Below the pieces are notes generated by a model. It made no database searches and was not told the origin of the DNA. It saw nothing but the letters and a program-made list of their open reading frames with translations. From contig JAODUO010000114.1 of NCBI GenBank assembly GCA_025642075.2, positions 887,001 through 951,000 on the forward strand: a DNA stretch of 64,000 bases. The letters are read 5' to 3'. The DNA comes from Ridgeia piscesae (taxonomy: Eukaryota; Annelida; Polychaeta; Sabellida; Siboglinidae). Both the position numbers and the translations under genes were made by a program. Below are positions 11,300-23,200 of this stretch, piece by piece; the first letter of the stretch is position 1, and the number at the start of each line of letters is the position of its first letter.

Positions 11300-14167
11300 A
11301 AAAAAGACACCAATACATAAACTGAACATATTTATTTCAATTTCCTACTTATACAGTTTCAAAGCATGTATTTTTGCTTTATCCAATTAGTTGCTAATTC
11401 AGCGCTTTGGAGGAGAAGACACCAGTCAGGTCCAAAGACCACTTACTGACTACTGAGCTCCACAATTTTGACAATACACCTGATAATTCTTGATAGGTCA
11501 GAAAATTATAATGTACGAAACAACCAATCCTCGGTATATAAGACGTGCACTGCAACCTACTATAAAATCATGACCTTATACTTACAAATATATATTAATA
11601 TACACAAGGTATAAATTATACCCAGGCATTTTGCCACCATGTACATAATGCAATAGCAAAATATATGCTAAATATTTGCAAGCATCTGCACATTCTATTA
11701 CAGTAAAGTGTAACATCTATTGAAAGAACACTAAAAAGCACACTATGTAAAAATGTCTAGTCATGATGCTGCTTAAAATACAAACCCACACTTTTAGCAT
11801 TATTTCACACTATTCCAGTTAAAGCAGAAAATGTATTTAGTATCACTATTAAAATATCTGGTATTCTGGCTAGAAAACTGGTTTAAAGACAACCACTGTA
11901 AGATTCACAACACGTATAGTGTTTGCTCTCAATTAATATTCATAATTAAGTTGAATTAAAATGAAGATATCAACAGCAATTAAAGTTAAATCAAGCAACT
12001 AAACTGCACATTTCAAATGTGCCTCATGAAATCACAACTACCGCAAAAGATGAAGAAACTAGAGAAATTAACACAATACACAACAGCAAATATGAAAACA
12101 CTTATGATGCAACATGATCTTTACACGTACAAAACAAAGTTACAAATCCCCAAAACAGTCTGTACCCACAACTACCCATATTCACCTCTGTCCAGATACA
12201 TGTAAGTTTCAACATTTATTGATGTCCGAGACTTACTTGACCTTAAGACATGTAGAGGTCACATCAACACCATCCACCAATTTGTGAAGAAACTAATCTG
12301 GAAAACTTAGTACAAAGAATCTCCGGAACATGGAATTAATCCAATATTCCTGGTCTATGGCGACCTTTCGCATGTTTTGCAATTGTGGTAAAACACTGCC
12401 TACAAATCCAATGCATACATTCAATGCCACGTCGTTTAAGCTGCAGACACTACAAGCAAATCAACGATCGTTTCTGACTAAACCCAACAGGAAAAATCAT
12501 TGCAAAAATACATGTCCCAACAAACATACAGCCACATGTTAACAGGCACACACATACAAACTAATGATGACCCCATGTTGCATCACTCCTCTCTGACGTA
12601 GACATACACTAATGACGACGCAATGTTTCCTCAATGTAACATAAGCTGTTGCACAAGATAAACACACACCAACAACCTGCATCGACTAATTTAAAATATC
12701 TCACCACATTTATGAGTAACCCAACAGTGTAGGATAAAAACCCATCATAATTACGGATGTAAAATCACCTTGAGTATTCCACAGATGGTACCAGTGATTA
12801 TAGATTCCCCTCAGAAATCAAGAGAAGGCACTACCGCCAAGAATCAAAGGCACTTAACTTCTCAAAATGTTCATCTACAAGGCCATACAATATATTTGGC
12901 TAATGCACGCACACATACTCACAAGCATACACAAATGTTTAAAAATTTGTAAATGACCCCCCACTTTTTGAAGCATTCTAAATTGTGACAAACCAATCGA
13001 AACACATGGAGTATTCAAAGTCATCAACATGAAACAATAATGTCAGAACTTCCGGGCAGTTTCATGAATTCACAAAGTTTTAAAATGTCCAGTGTTTGTG
13101 GATTCATGTAACTATGACCCCACCCAACCCCACCAATACGTGGTGTGGCACTTCATTTTTTACTGAGCAATCCCAAATAGCTTCCAAAGCCACAGTCAAA
13201 AGGTAGCGCATTCTAATAACGCAACACGGTTGTCAAGATATTTCCCCCCGGCCTGACTTTGATATCTATGATAGTATAAATGTGCCGTAATACCTGTTCC
13301 ACTCATCAGGTGGCACTGATGCAGCAATTTATTTCCCAGTGATGACAACCAAATTTCTACCCACTTAGATGTACCATTGTACATGTTGTGAACGTTTGTG
13401 AATCATAACCAATGTTACATCCTCGTATGTCAAGCATTCACATACAAACGTCAACAGGAATCATCCGTCATTGGACAGTGCACAATGCATACCCATTTGC
13501 CCACCAGGTGGCACACGGTAGCTTGATCATCGGCAACTTCACGGTGTACCAAAGAATGATTATTTACACCTGTTAGACTCGAGTGCCACATCGTTCCCTG
13601 GACAAAGACGTTTCACACGCGAAATGCAGCAATGGCTTCCACTACGCGTAGATGTATTGAATTTAACCTATTAACCTTTCACATGGAAATTTTAGTTATA
13701 ATTTATTGTCTTTCACTAAATCTTAACTCATGATACTTTTTTGGTGCTTGAGACTTGCTAGATACGCAGACAAACAACAGCCATTATAGGTTTGACTCTC
13801 AACACTTTTGGAAATTGACCAGCGATAACACAATCTAACTGCCCAGTTTAGTTATTTGTTGGCAATGCAAAACCAGTTTCCATTTAGTGTGTCATTACAA
13901 CTTTAACTACAACAGCTGTTTTTGCCCTGCAAAACCAGCAAACTTTCATGCAGTCGGCTTAGTCAAATCTCAGAATCTTGGCTTGACCGTATTCTGAACT
14001 TTGCATTTTCACATTTTCCAATCTGAGATAATCAGTAATCATTGTTCAAGGCCATCCAGTGAAATGGCGGCCATCAGGCGGTGGATCTGGAGGAAAGCTG
14101 CATTTAGCTGTTCATTTGTCGACTGTCCTGACGTCATCCAGCTATCGTCCAATCAGATTGCTCCTGT
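11300..14167 (-). other. 3' UTR of the adhesion gene (inferred)
   Basis: After the stop codon of the last exon there is no further exon with the gene's features, and the sequence is AT-rich and without tandem repeats for 2.9 kb, unlike the introns. AATAAA signals on the minus strand occur at 13333-13328 and at 11336-11331; the latter fits a distal cleavage near 11300-11320. Long 3' UTRs are common in neural adhesion genes. The extent is an inference; no transcript evidence is available. Confidence 0.5.
11331..11336 (-). promoter_or_regulatory. Poly(A) signal candidate of the adhesion gene
   Basis: Canonical AATAAA on the minus strand; it is followed on that strand by ordinary mixed sequence in which cleavage would fall 10-30 bases later. 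Confidence 0.45.
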
Positions 14168-14253
14168 TCAAGCGAGCATGAGAAGACTTAGTGCGGTGAG
14201 GACAAGAGCAGCAATGGAGGTACTAGCGAACTGGGCTGCCACACTCGCTGAAC
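14168..14253 (-). CDS. Adhesion gene exon 8: GPI-anchor signal and stop
   Basis: Acceptor GGCGGTTGTTTTGTTGCAG, then 27 codons and TGA. The peptide SASVAAQFASTS-IAALVLTALSLLMLA is a small-residue region followed by about 15 hydrophobic residues that reach the C terminus with no cytoplasmic charged tail. This is the form of a GPI-attachment signal, with the cleavage site likely among the Gly/Ser/Ala residues at the exon 7-8 join (SDGSAS). The frame continues from exon 7 through a joined glycine codon. A true transmembrane anchor is less likely because nothing follows the hydrophobic run. Confidence 0.85.
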
Positions 14254-17200
14254 CTGCAACAAAACAACCGCCACGTAATTATAACAACGCTCAGTTATTG
14301 TATCATTTCAATCAAGAGATTGCTGGCAGGGCTTTTGACAAAACGTTTGTTTTGTACATACAAACTACACCAGATATTGCTACGTAGTTCATAGTCAAAC
14401 ACATAGTGGCATACAACACGTTGAATGAAGAGCTATTTTAACGATACAGTATACAATAATCTGTCAAAAGACACAATATTTACTGTAATTGTGTAAATAT
14501 GTTTTTGAGGTTTCAAGTCAAACCTCAATGTTGGTCAGACTGAAATGACTGTAGAATATCACCACAAGCCCATGACAAGTCTAGATAATGTTGCTTGCAG
14601 AAGTCAGGATTGTGATCAAGTGACAAAACTTGACTCTTATGTTTCCTTTAACTACATAACTATACTTCAAAATAGTGTCATTCTCGTTTTTAAAAGTGCT
14701 TTTTCAACTACCGGTAGTATAATCTGGTTCTTTAAGTTCAAACATGGTGGAATACTTTTAACTGATTTTGCCTGTAACATTGTTTTTGAAAGAGATCACA
14801 AAAATTTGGTAACATCCAACTCTGAAAAGTGTGCAAAAAATAGTTCACACACATGTAGATCAACAGTTTGAAAATGAGGAATCATGAAATCGATTCTTGG
14901 GCAACAATCACATTAGTTAATCAGTTAGCAAGTGTGATGATTTCACCAAAGAGTTGTACAAATGAGGACCGGTGGAGACCAGGAAGGTTCGCTTTATGCA
15001 ATATATATTTGAAATGACTGAACAAAACCGTGAACTTTAAATGACAGTTTTGATCACAACTCATTTCATGAGGTATAAATTACCCCTACTCTGACATATG
15101 GACTACCTAAATATGTTTCAATAAACACCAATTTAACATAATTTGACAGCTGTCTATTTAGAGATATAAATGTCATTCAGTGTCACCAATAACACCTGTG
15201 ACAACTTCTTCCTAGAGATAGTTTATTGGGACATGTCGTCCTAACAGCGAATAGTCGATGCAGCTTACAGCCGGTTTCATGAGACCAATTTAACATTCAC
15301 CCCACTAAATTGACGTAGAATTGACCTAGTTAGGTCGTGATGGGGAATCCCTGTATTTGTGCTGTGTCTGAATTTCTTTCTTTCTAGCTGCTGCCTTTGT
15401 CGTTCATATAGCAAATGGGAAGCTATGACGAATGTAAAGGATATCCCATGTAAACATAAAAAAATGTTATGTTGAGAGTGGAGCATACCGTACATATTTA
15501 CTAGCGTAAAGTTACGCCTACTAAATACATGGTGCAGCCTAAGTGCAACTATGGAGCAGAAACACAACTAGCGTAACTTTGCAACGTTTTAGGCTTTTGA
15601 CAGGTTATCGCCCGCTACGACGTCTTGAGTACACTCCATGAAACTGGGCCCTTGGGCTGTAATAATTAGCAGGAATTTGCATTGGTTGTCTTGAATTTGC
15701 TGTTAAACCAACCTGAAATATTGCTGAACATTCAAAATCTGAAAGTTTTGAGTACATTTTGTGGAATAAAAATTATGATTGCACAACAGCCTTATTTTAT
15801 GCAACTTGGAAAGTAGCATAGCAGTGTTCCTCTGGGTAAAATAAGGGTGAGGAGGTAGGGTGAGGTGAGATAGGGTGAGGTGAGGTACGGTGAAGCGAGT
15901 TAGGGTGAGGCGAATAAGGGTGAGGTGAGGTAGGGTGAGGTACGGTGAGGCGAGTTAGGGTGAGGTGAGTAAGGGTGAGGTAGGGTGAGGTGAGGTAGGG
16001 TGAGGTGAGTAAGGGTGAGGTGAGGTACGGTGAGGCGAGTTAGGGTGAGGTGAGTAAGGGTGAGGTGAGGTGAGTTAGGGTGAAGTGAGTAAGGCTGAGG
16101 TGAGGTAGGGTGAGGTGAGGTAGGGTGAGGTTAGGTAGGGCAAGGTGAGGTAGGATGAGGTGAGGTAGGGTGAGGTGAGGTAGGGCAAGGTGAGGTAGGG
16201 TGAAGTGAGGTAGGGTGAGGTGAGTAAGGGTGAGGTGAGGTAGGGTGAGGTGACTAAGCACTGAAGGCAGTGTGACGCTGGGTCATGTCCCCCTAGCTTC
16301 ACAAGGGTGCATGAAGTATGGTTTTAACACATTCCGTGGCATATAGTGAGGAAATAATTACACATTAGCATGTGAACATGTTTGTGGCATTACTTGTAAA
16401 CAGTCAGCAGGGTCATGTGAACATGTTTGTGGCATTACTTGTAAACAGTCAGCAGGGTCATGTGAACATGTTTGTGGCATTACTTGTAAACAGTCAGCAG
16501 GGTCATGTGAACATGTTTGTGGCATTACTTGTAAACAGTCAGCAGGGTCATGTGAACATGTTTGTGGCATTACTTGTAAACAGTCAGCAGGGTCATGTGA
16601 ACATGTTTGTGGCATTACTTGTAAACAGTCAGCAGGGTCATGTGAACATGTTTGTGGCGTTACTTGTAAACAGTCAGCAGGGTCATGTGAACATGTTTGT
16701 GGCATTACTTGTAGAGTCAGCAGGGTCATGTGAACATGTTTGTGGCGTTACTTGTAAACAGTCAGCAGGGTTATGTGCACGAAATAGCTGACGTGACAAT
16801 TTCAGTATATTTTGGGCAAGGTGGCTTAGACAAACAGTGGGGTGGCCCACCTCACTCACCATATAGCAGGGTAAACACAGGCATAGGTACCTTCAATGTG
16901 TTATTATCTCAAAACTCCCCTTTAGCACTCGTAAAATTACATTATTACAATTTACATTCATCCTCAAACATTCAGTTGAACAAACAGTGGTTTACATAAA
17001 AGTGGTCAACATTTTTAAGCAGTCCAAATGTTGCATCTCCATAACATCATTTATGATGAGTTTTAATACCAATAATGTCCTGCACCTGTAGTAAGATTTA
17101 TAACATAGCAGTACAGAGCAGTAGGTTTCAAGTTACTCACAGACAAAGAATTTCCATGTGGCAAACAGCATTTTTCATGTCAACGTTTTACATATGCAAA

Positions 17201-20200
17201 CTGAGATCAAATTACAACAAAAGAGCAACAAAGAAATGTGAGCTGATACACCTTGATGCTCTTACAATTGTAAAACAATATAATACACTAATTACATCTA
17301 TAATTGTACAGATAAATCGTAAAATATAAAACAATCATAACACAAGTTGTAATTTCCAATAAGCAAACAATGAGTAAATACATTTCATTTTGTAATACAC
17401 AACTTCAGGCGACACACATGAATAACCACCACGTGTGTTAAATTAACACAGAAACAATCATGCAGTGCTGGCAGTAAGCAAACAAATCTGTCATATTGTT
17501 ACGGCAGTGACAACCTACAAGTTCTAACTACACACCTTAAAAGCAACAACATCCTACCTGCCTGACAGCACAGCACGTCCGACAATCATTTCACAGACTA
17601 CTGGTACTGATCTAAATATTAGTGCTCTACTTCTATCACATTAGTAGACAACAAACTCCTACTTAAATACCGAAACATCATAACAGAAAACATTAGTAGT
17701 ATATAATGCAAACGATTAGACCTACTCATTATCATTCCGTTAGCAATAAACTGAATACAATACTGATTATACATGTTACTGGACAGTTTGGTTAATATTA
17801 TTAATGTCTACTCCCTCCCCCAGCACGCATGAAAGTTATAAACATCGGGGTCTCGTGACAACAAATTTCCTGTAATTTTCTGCAGAAAAGGGCATTGCTT
17901 ATCATACATTTGCATCTGTTATTTAGGTACTAATCTGATATGTAAATGATGTTATTACTACCACTCACAAAAAATGCGCAAATGAGTCTGAATTGTTTTT
18001 GTCTTCCTTGACATTTTTCTATTTTCATCTTTGTTTTCTTGCTATAATCAATATTGTGTCTGAATAGTTTCATCTGATAACATCAATGACCAACCATATA
18101 ATATTATTATTCTAAACGTGATCTTTTCCGTGGTATAGAACATTTTTGATTCTTAGTCATGAAAGGAAATGTGATTGCAAATGTTATGTATACTGATTTG
18201 TGTAATGTTTTTATTAAATATAAGAAGTATTAAATGTGTTATTTTTAGGTGCAGATACTAAAAAGAAGTGGTCCTTTCTATCTGAAGCATTTCATATTGG
18301 TTTCATAAATAACTAAACCTTACAACAATCAAAATAAACTTGTTACGTAAAATATTTCTCGTGACACTTTACCATTTTTATAATGCTGCTTTACTGCATA
18401 GAAACTCTTGCTATTTAAATCGGCCAATGTCAGTGAAACTAGAATTACCCAAAAGAACCCTCACAGAACACCATTGGTGGGAATTAGAACAACCACAAGT
18501 CCACCCCATTGGTTGGGGGGTCAATAAGCCATCAAGCCCAGCACTAGCGTCTCACACAGTCTAGTAAGTTTTAGCCGTCAGTACCGACAGTAAGCTGGGC
18601 AATTACGGTTGAGCAAATCGGTGCTGTATATGTAGAAGGGGGTTAAATTGTCGAACAAAGCGGTTACGTCACGTTGCTTGTTGCGCCGTTTAAGTACAAC
18701 TCACCTCCGGCATTTGGCTTCGTCACTTTCTTCACTGCGTCAGGCGGGGGCGCTACCTCTGGAGGGTGATAAGGGAGAAAGACAGGTTTACAGACTGTCA
18801 CACGGCGACTCCGGGGGGCGATTGCTCATGTACTCCCCAGGTGTGAGTACAGTGCTTACGCTATTGAACACTAGGGGGCAGTGCAGTGCCAGGGGTTGGG
18901 TGCGTATGTGAACGCAATCCTAAATACACCGTGTGTATGATGCTAAGTAAACTGCTGCATGCTTGTTATGTTATGTGACTTTAGCTAAACTTATGCAATC
19001 TGGAAACCACACCAATGGGTGAATCGCCATAGCAACGGAATTGGTTGCAGTCACGCATGCTCTCGTCAGTGAGGAAGTAAACTGGTCGGCACCAAAACAA
19101 CACCTGTCACCATAGCATCATGACTACAATGGTTGCATGCACTAGTTACCATAGCAACTACAAAATCTGAAGAAGGAAGGGCATTTTTGCTATTGCATAA
19201 AACCTTTGACAGTCTGTGGTCTATTTTTTGGCATGCAACAGAAAAGTTTGAAACACAATTCAGAAGAACACTGGTGAAGATGGGAATATGATATAACATG
19301 TTTATGAGGGGGAAATGTTCATACAATTATTGAAGACATTTCTACTATGACGAGTACTTTGAAATCATGCTGACCGATGTTTTTAGAAAGCTATTTTTTT
19401 ACACACTAAAGTGTAGTATTTATTTAAAAAGCCATTGACTAAACACAGTCTGTGTCTGTCATGTACACAGTCTTGTGTCTGTCATGTACACCATCATGCA
19501 TGTAAACTATGCATGCACACACACTATGGGGAGCAGCTATTAATTACGGTAACAAATCATAGAAATTCACTTGCATGGTCAAGGTTATTTTTGTAAGATA
19601 ACTTAGAATGCGATGTCTTGCAACCACACCACTACGCAATCAGGGAGACAGTCTATGTGCATTGGATAGAAAGTTTCGTGCAGTATTTACTGTTGAATTT
19701 CACATAGGAAATGGAGGAAACAAGAGAGTGTTTTGTGCTGCCAAGGAGTGCAGTTCTGTGGCAATGTGACGTGATTGTTTGGTGAAGTACAACACAATTG
19801 GACACACAGAATACATCTACAGATCTTTAGAAGTGTGCCGTCTTTGTTCATATTGAAAACACAGAGATTATTTGCAAATAAACAGAAATGGTGCAACATT
19901 TACTGAATACAACTTTCTACATTGGTCATAGTGAGACACATGTTTATGTACGTTCAACCATTTAAAATAATTACATTTCCAGCGCTGAAATCATGACTAA
20001 CACTTGCTTTGGTAATATATCTTAATATCTTTATATTAATAAACCAGATGTCACAACTTATACCCGTATGGCAAAGGTAAACTTCAAATCAACTTTGTTC
20101 TAATAGGAATCCAGCAACATGCATCTAGAGAGAGGAACTAACGGTTGCTATGCATACTGCCATTGTTGCTATGACTACCAGTGACGTTGCTATGGTACAT

Positions 20201-23200
20201 CAAGATTCGTGGGAATGGGTCCTGTCTAAGCACTATGGTGACTGCCTCTAACACACACACGTTTGCACACAAACCCCCCTCATAGACCCATGCCTAACAC
20301 TACGCAACAACAAACCTGACCAATCAGAGAAGGCGTTATAATCATGTGACCACTCACCATCAGATGTTGTGAATCGGAATCTCTCAGTCCACTCAGTCTG
20401 ACCAAATGCGTTGCGGGCACGCAGCCTCACTACATACGTTGTGTTCTGCTCTAGTTTCTTCAAAACCTTCTCTTCCTCGTACAGTGGCAACGTATACTGT
20501 CCTTTCGAACTTGGAATGGTCGAGTTCTGCCACTTAGACGGACCACTGTTGTTCACCTAGGACAATGCAGGATCAACCAATCAATTTATTCCAAAACACA
20601 CCATGAGAAACACATCAGGTCAAGTAAATAACTACTTAATCATAAATGATGTGGTAAGATATAAAATAATGAAGAAATATGCTTTGAAAAGGACTAACAA
20701 GCTATGTACTGTACTTGGTGAGTGGCATTACAGATTTACAGCATCGCTATTCGTGTAATAACGCTATAACGCGACTCGCTATAACGCGAATTGGCTATAA
20801 CGCGGTCGGTCGTGGACCCCGAATTTCTGCCGCCAGGGGGGAAATGGGCGCTACAGCTAACAATAACGCTGTAATTAACTGTCACTTATTTTTATGAATT
20901 CTTCATGTTTGTCTTGTACAGGCGTATCTAGAAACAATTTAATATTAAGAAATTTAACACAGAAGTACAACTGAGTTCGTTGTTTGTTGTGCCCCTGGCT
21001 TCTGGCTTTGCTCTGCCGTCGGCTTCGCAGCACCAATCCAATCGTTTTTCAAACCGATCTATTGTGTAACCAACGCTTGGTTTGTGTGGTAATTTCTTAA
21101 GTGTTTGTTTAAAACGTTACCAATTCCTTTGATTGCATTTAATTAACTTTAGGCACAGTAAATTTGGTACAAAGTCCTGTTTGTTTGCGCCGATATCAAT
21201 CGCGTTTGTCTCCTGCCAGTTCGCTGTGGCTTTGGCGAAGGCGCCCGTTCGCTGTGGCTTCCGCGAACGAGCGCCTTCGCCGGATTGTAAATGGCAATTA
21301 AATTGCTTACGAATCGGGCGGTGACGAAAAATAATTATGGTACTGAAATGGCAGGCTAAAGTTATGTTATGTTTTCTTCGCTACGTATACGAAAAAATAT
21401 TTACTTGTGCGCAAATATACGAATTCGTCAACTGCGTGTGAACCACAGTAGCCTCGAACCACCGTGAATTGCATTATAAATCGGCACGGTAAATGTGCGA
21501 TCTAAATTTTTATTTTGGGATTGATTAAAAGATGAAATTAATCCAACAGTGAGCGCAATTAGTATAAGTAATTAATCCAACAGTGAGCGCAATTAGTATA
21601 AGTATTAATATCTGACCGACTTTGGCAACATGTCAATTCATTTGTGCGTTTCGGCTGCTGAGTTCAAGGTTATTTTAGACCGCGACCGCGTACTGTGTTA
21701 TCGCTCCGCCTCAGTTCGCATCGCCAGACGAGGCCCGTTGGCTCTGAATTTATTTTAAAACTGTACACCATTCGCAAGATTTACTCAGTTCAACATTCGA
21801 CAGTGTATATTATTTTAACGTAATACACATTTACGTTGGTTTCAATGTCAGTTAGTTTTATAAATCACACATACACCACGCAACCAGCACATTGGCTTCG
21901 GTTGCTGTTGTGGCGTTTTGGGGGTGGTGGCGCCCCTGGCGGAATATAATCTATAACGCGCCTCGTTTACAACGCGGTTCCATTTCGTGGACCCCAACTA
22001 CCGCGTTATAACGAGGCGCGACTGTATATACATTGCAGTCTGGCAGTATTTTCTAGCCATCCAACTGTTTAGCAAATGTTTTTCTAATTGCATAAATGTG
22101 ACAGTTGTCCATGTTGTTTCAGGTGCAAAACCGACATAAATGTGACAGTTGTCCATGTTGTTTCAGGTGCAAAACCGGCATAAATGTGACAGTTGTCCAT
22201 GTTGTTTCAGGTGGAAAACCGACATAAATGTGACAGTTGTCCATGTTGTTTCAGGTGCAAAACCGGCATAAATGTGACAGTTGTCCATGTTGTTTCAGGT
22301 GCAAAACCGGCATAAATGTGACAGTTGTCCATGTTGTTTCAGGTGCAAAACCGACATAAATGTGACAGTTGTCCATGTTGTTTCAGGTGCAAAACCGGCA
22401 TAAATGTGACAGTTGTCCATGTTGTTTCAGGTGCAAAACCGACATAAATGTGACAGTTGTCCATGTTGTTTCAGGTGCAAAACCGGCATAAATGTGACAG
22501 TTGTCCATGTTGTTTCAGGTGCAAAACCTGCATAAATGTGACAGTTGTCCATGTTGTTTCAGGTGCAAAACCGGCATAAATGCTTTATAACTGGAAACAT
22601 GATTGGACTAACACTTCAATTTGCACTAGTACGTGTTGTGGCACTTGATATGGCAACATAAGTGATGACCGTGTCACTGCATATGGCGGGAGACTGCCGC
22701 AATTACATCAAATCTCCTGATCTCCCATGCAGGAGAACCAATCTACCGTATTTTTAACGAAACCTGTTTGTGTGAGTCTCCCGGTACTGTGCGTCATTGT
22801 GCAACATTTTGTAATGAATCCAAAACAAATTTTACCTAATAAAATTTTGGGAAGTATAAGTGCCTCCACACAGGACATGGGAATGAAGATGCACAATATG
22901 CAATGGGTGGTACTGTACTATCATCATCATGCTGTTGGTCGCATTGCGACAAAGACTGCTTCCATCACTTGACTATTGCTCTCCATTTATCTCTCTGCTG
23001 TGAGAGTGATGTCCATGAGTCAGTCTTTATGTCTCTCAGCTCCAGGTTTCTCTCGATGGTATCCTTGAACCGGACACGAGGCTGTCCTCTCTTTCTGTGA
23101 CCAGAATACAGTTAGGAGCAGAGAATCTGCTTTGGTAGCCTGTCTGGTGACATCCTCATGAGGTGTCCAGTCCACCGGAAATTCTTTCTGATAAGAAGAT

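Larger units (their letters stand above)
14254..20357 (-). other. Intron 7
   Basis: 6104 bases. It holds a pentameric GGTGA/GGTAG array (15844-16254), a 45-bp array (16370-16776), a GC-rich patch with a CTCF-like site (18650-18910) and X-box-like sites (19020-19160, 20140-20200). No further exon is seen. Confidence 0.7.
20739..22024. mobile_element. Non-autonomous pogo/Tigger-like DNA element
   Basis: The ends are CAGCATCGC at 20739 and GGCGCGACTG at 22024, both beside TA, as in Tc1/mariner/pogo insertions. Read inward, both ends carry ATAACGC repeats (CTCGTTATAACGCGG on the right, GTAATAACGCTATAACGCG on the left), and both have CGTGGACCCC. No transposase frame is seen over 1.29 kb. It contains a strong hairpin at 21234-21281 and a direct duplication at about 21537-21604. 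The pogo/Tigger label rests on the TA target and the end sequence only. Confidence 0.55.

Noticed and set aside
14001..14387. 128-codon plus-strand frame
   Set aside because: Antisense to the last coding exon of the adhesion gene; no family resemblance.
16358..16791. 123- and 139-codon frames on opposite strands
   Set aside because: The 45-bp unit is a multiple of three and has no stops in these frames. No start, splice or family evidence.
18648..18911. 87-codon plus-strand frame in a GC-rich patch of intron 7
   Set aside because: No recognisable domain, and the composition follows the local GC content; kept only as the setting of a CTCF-like site.
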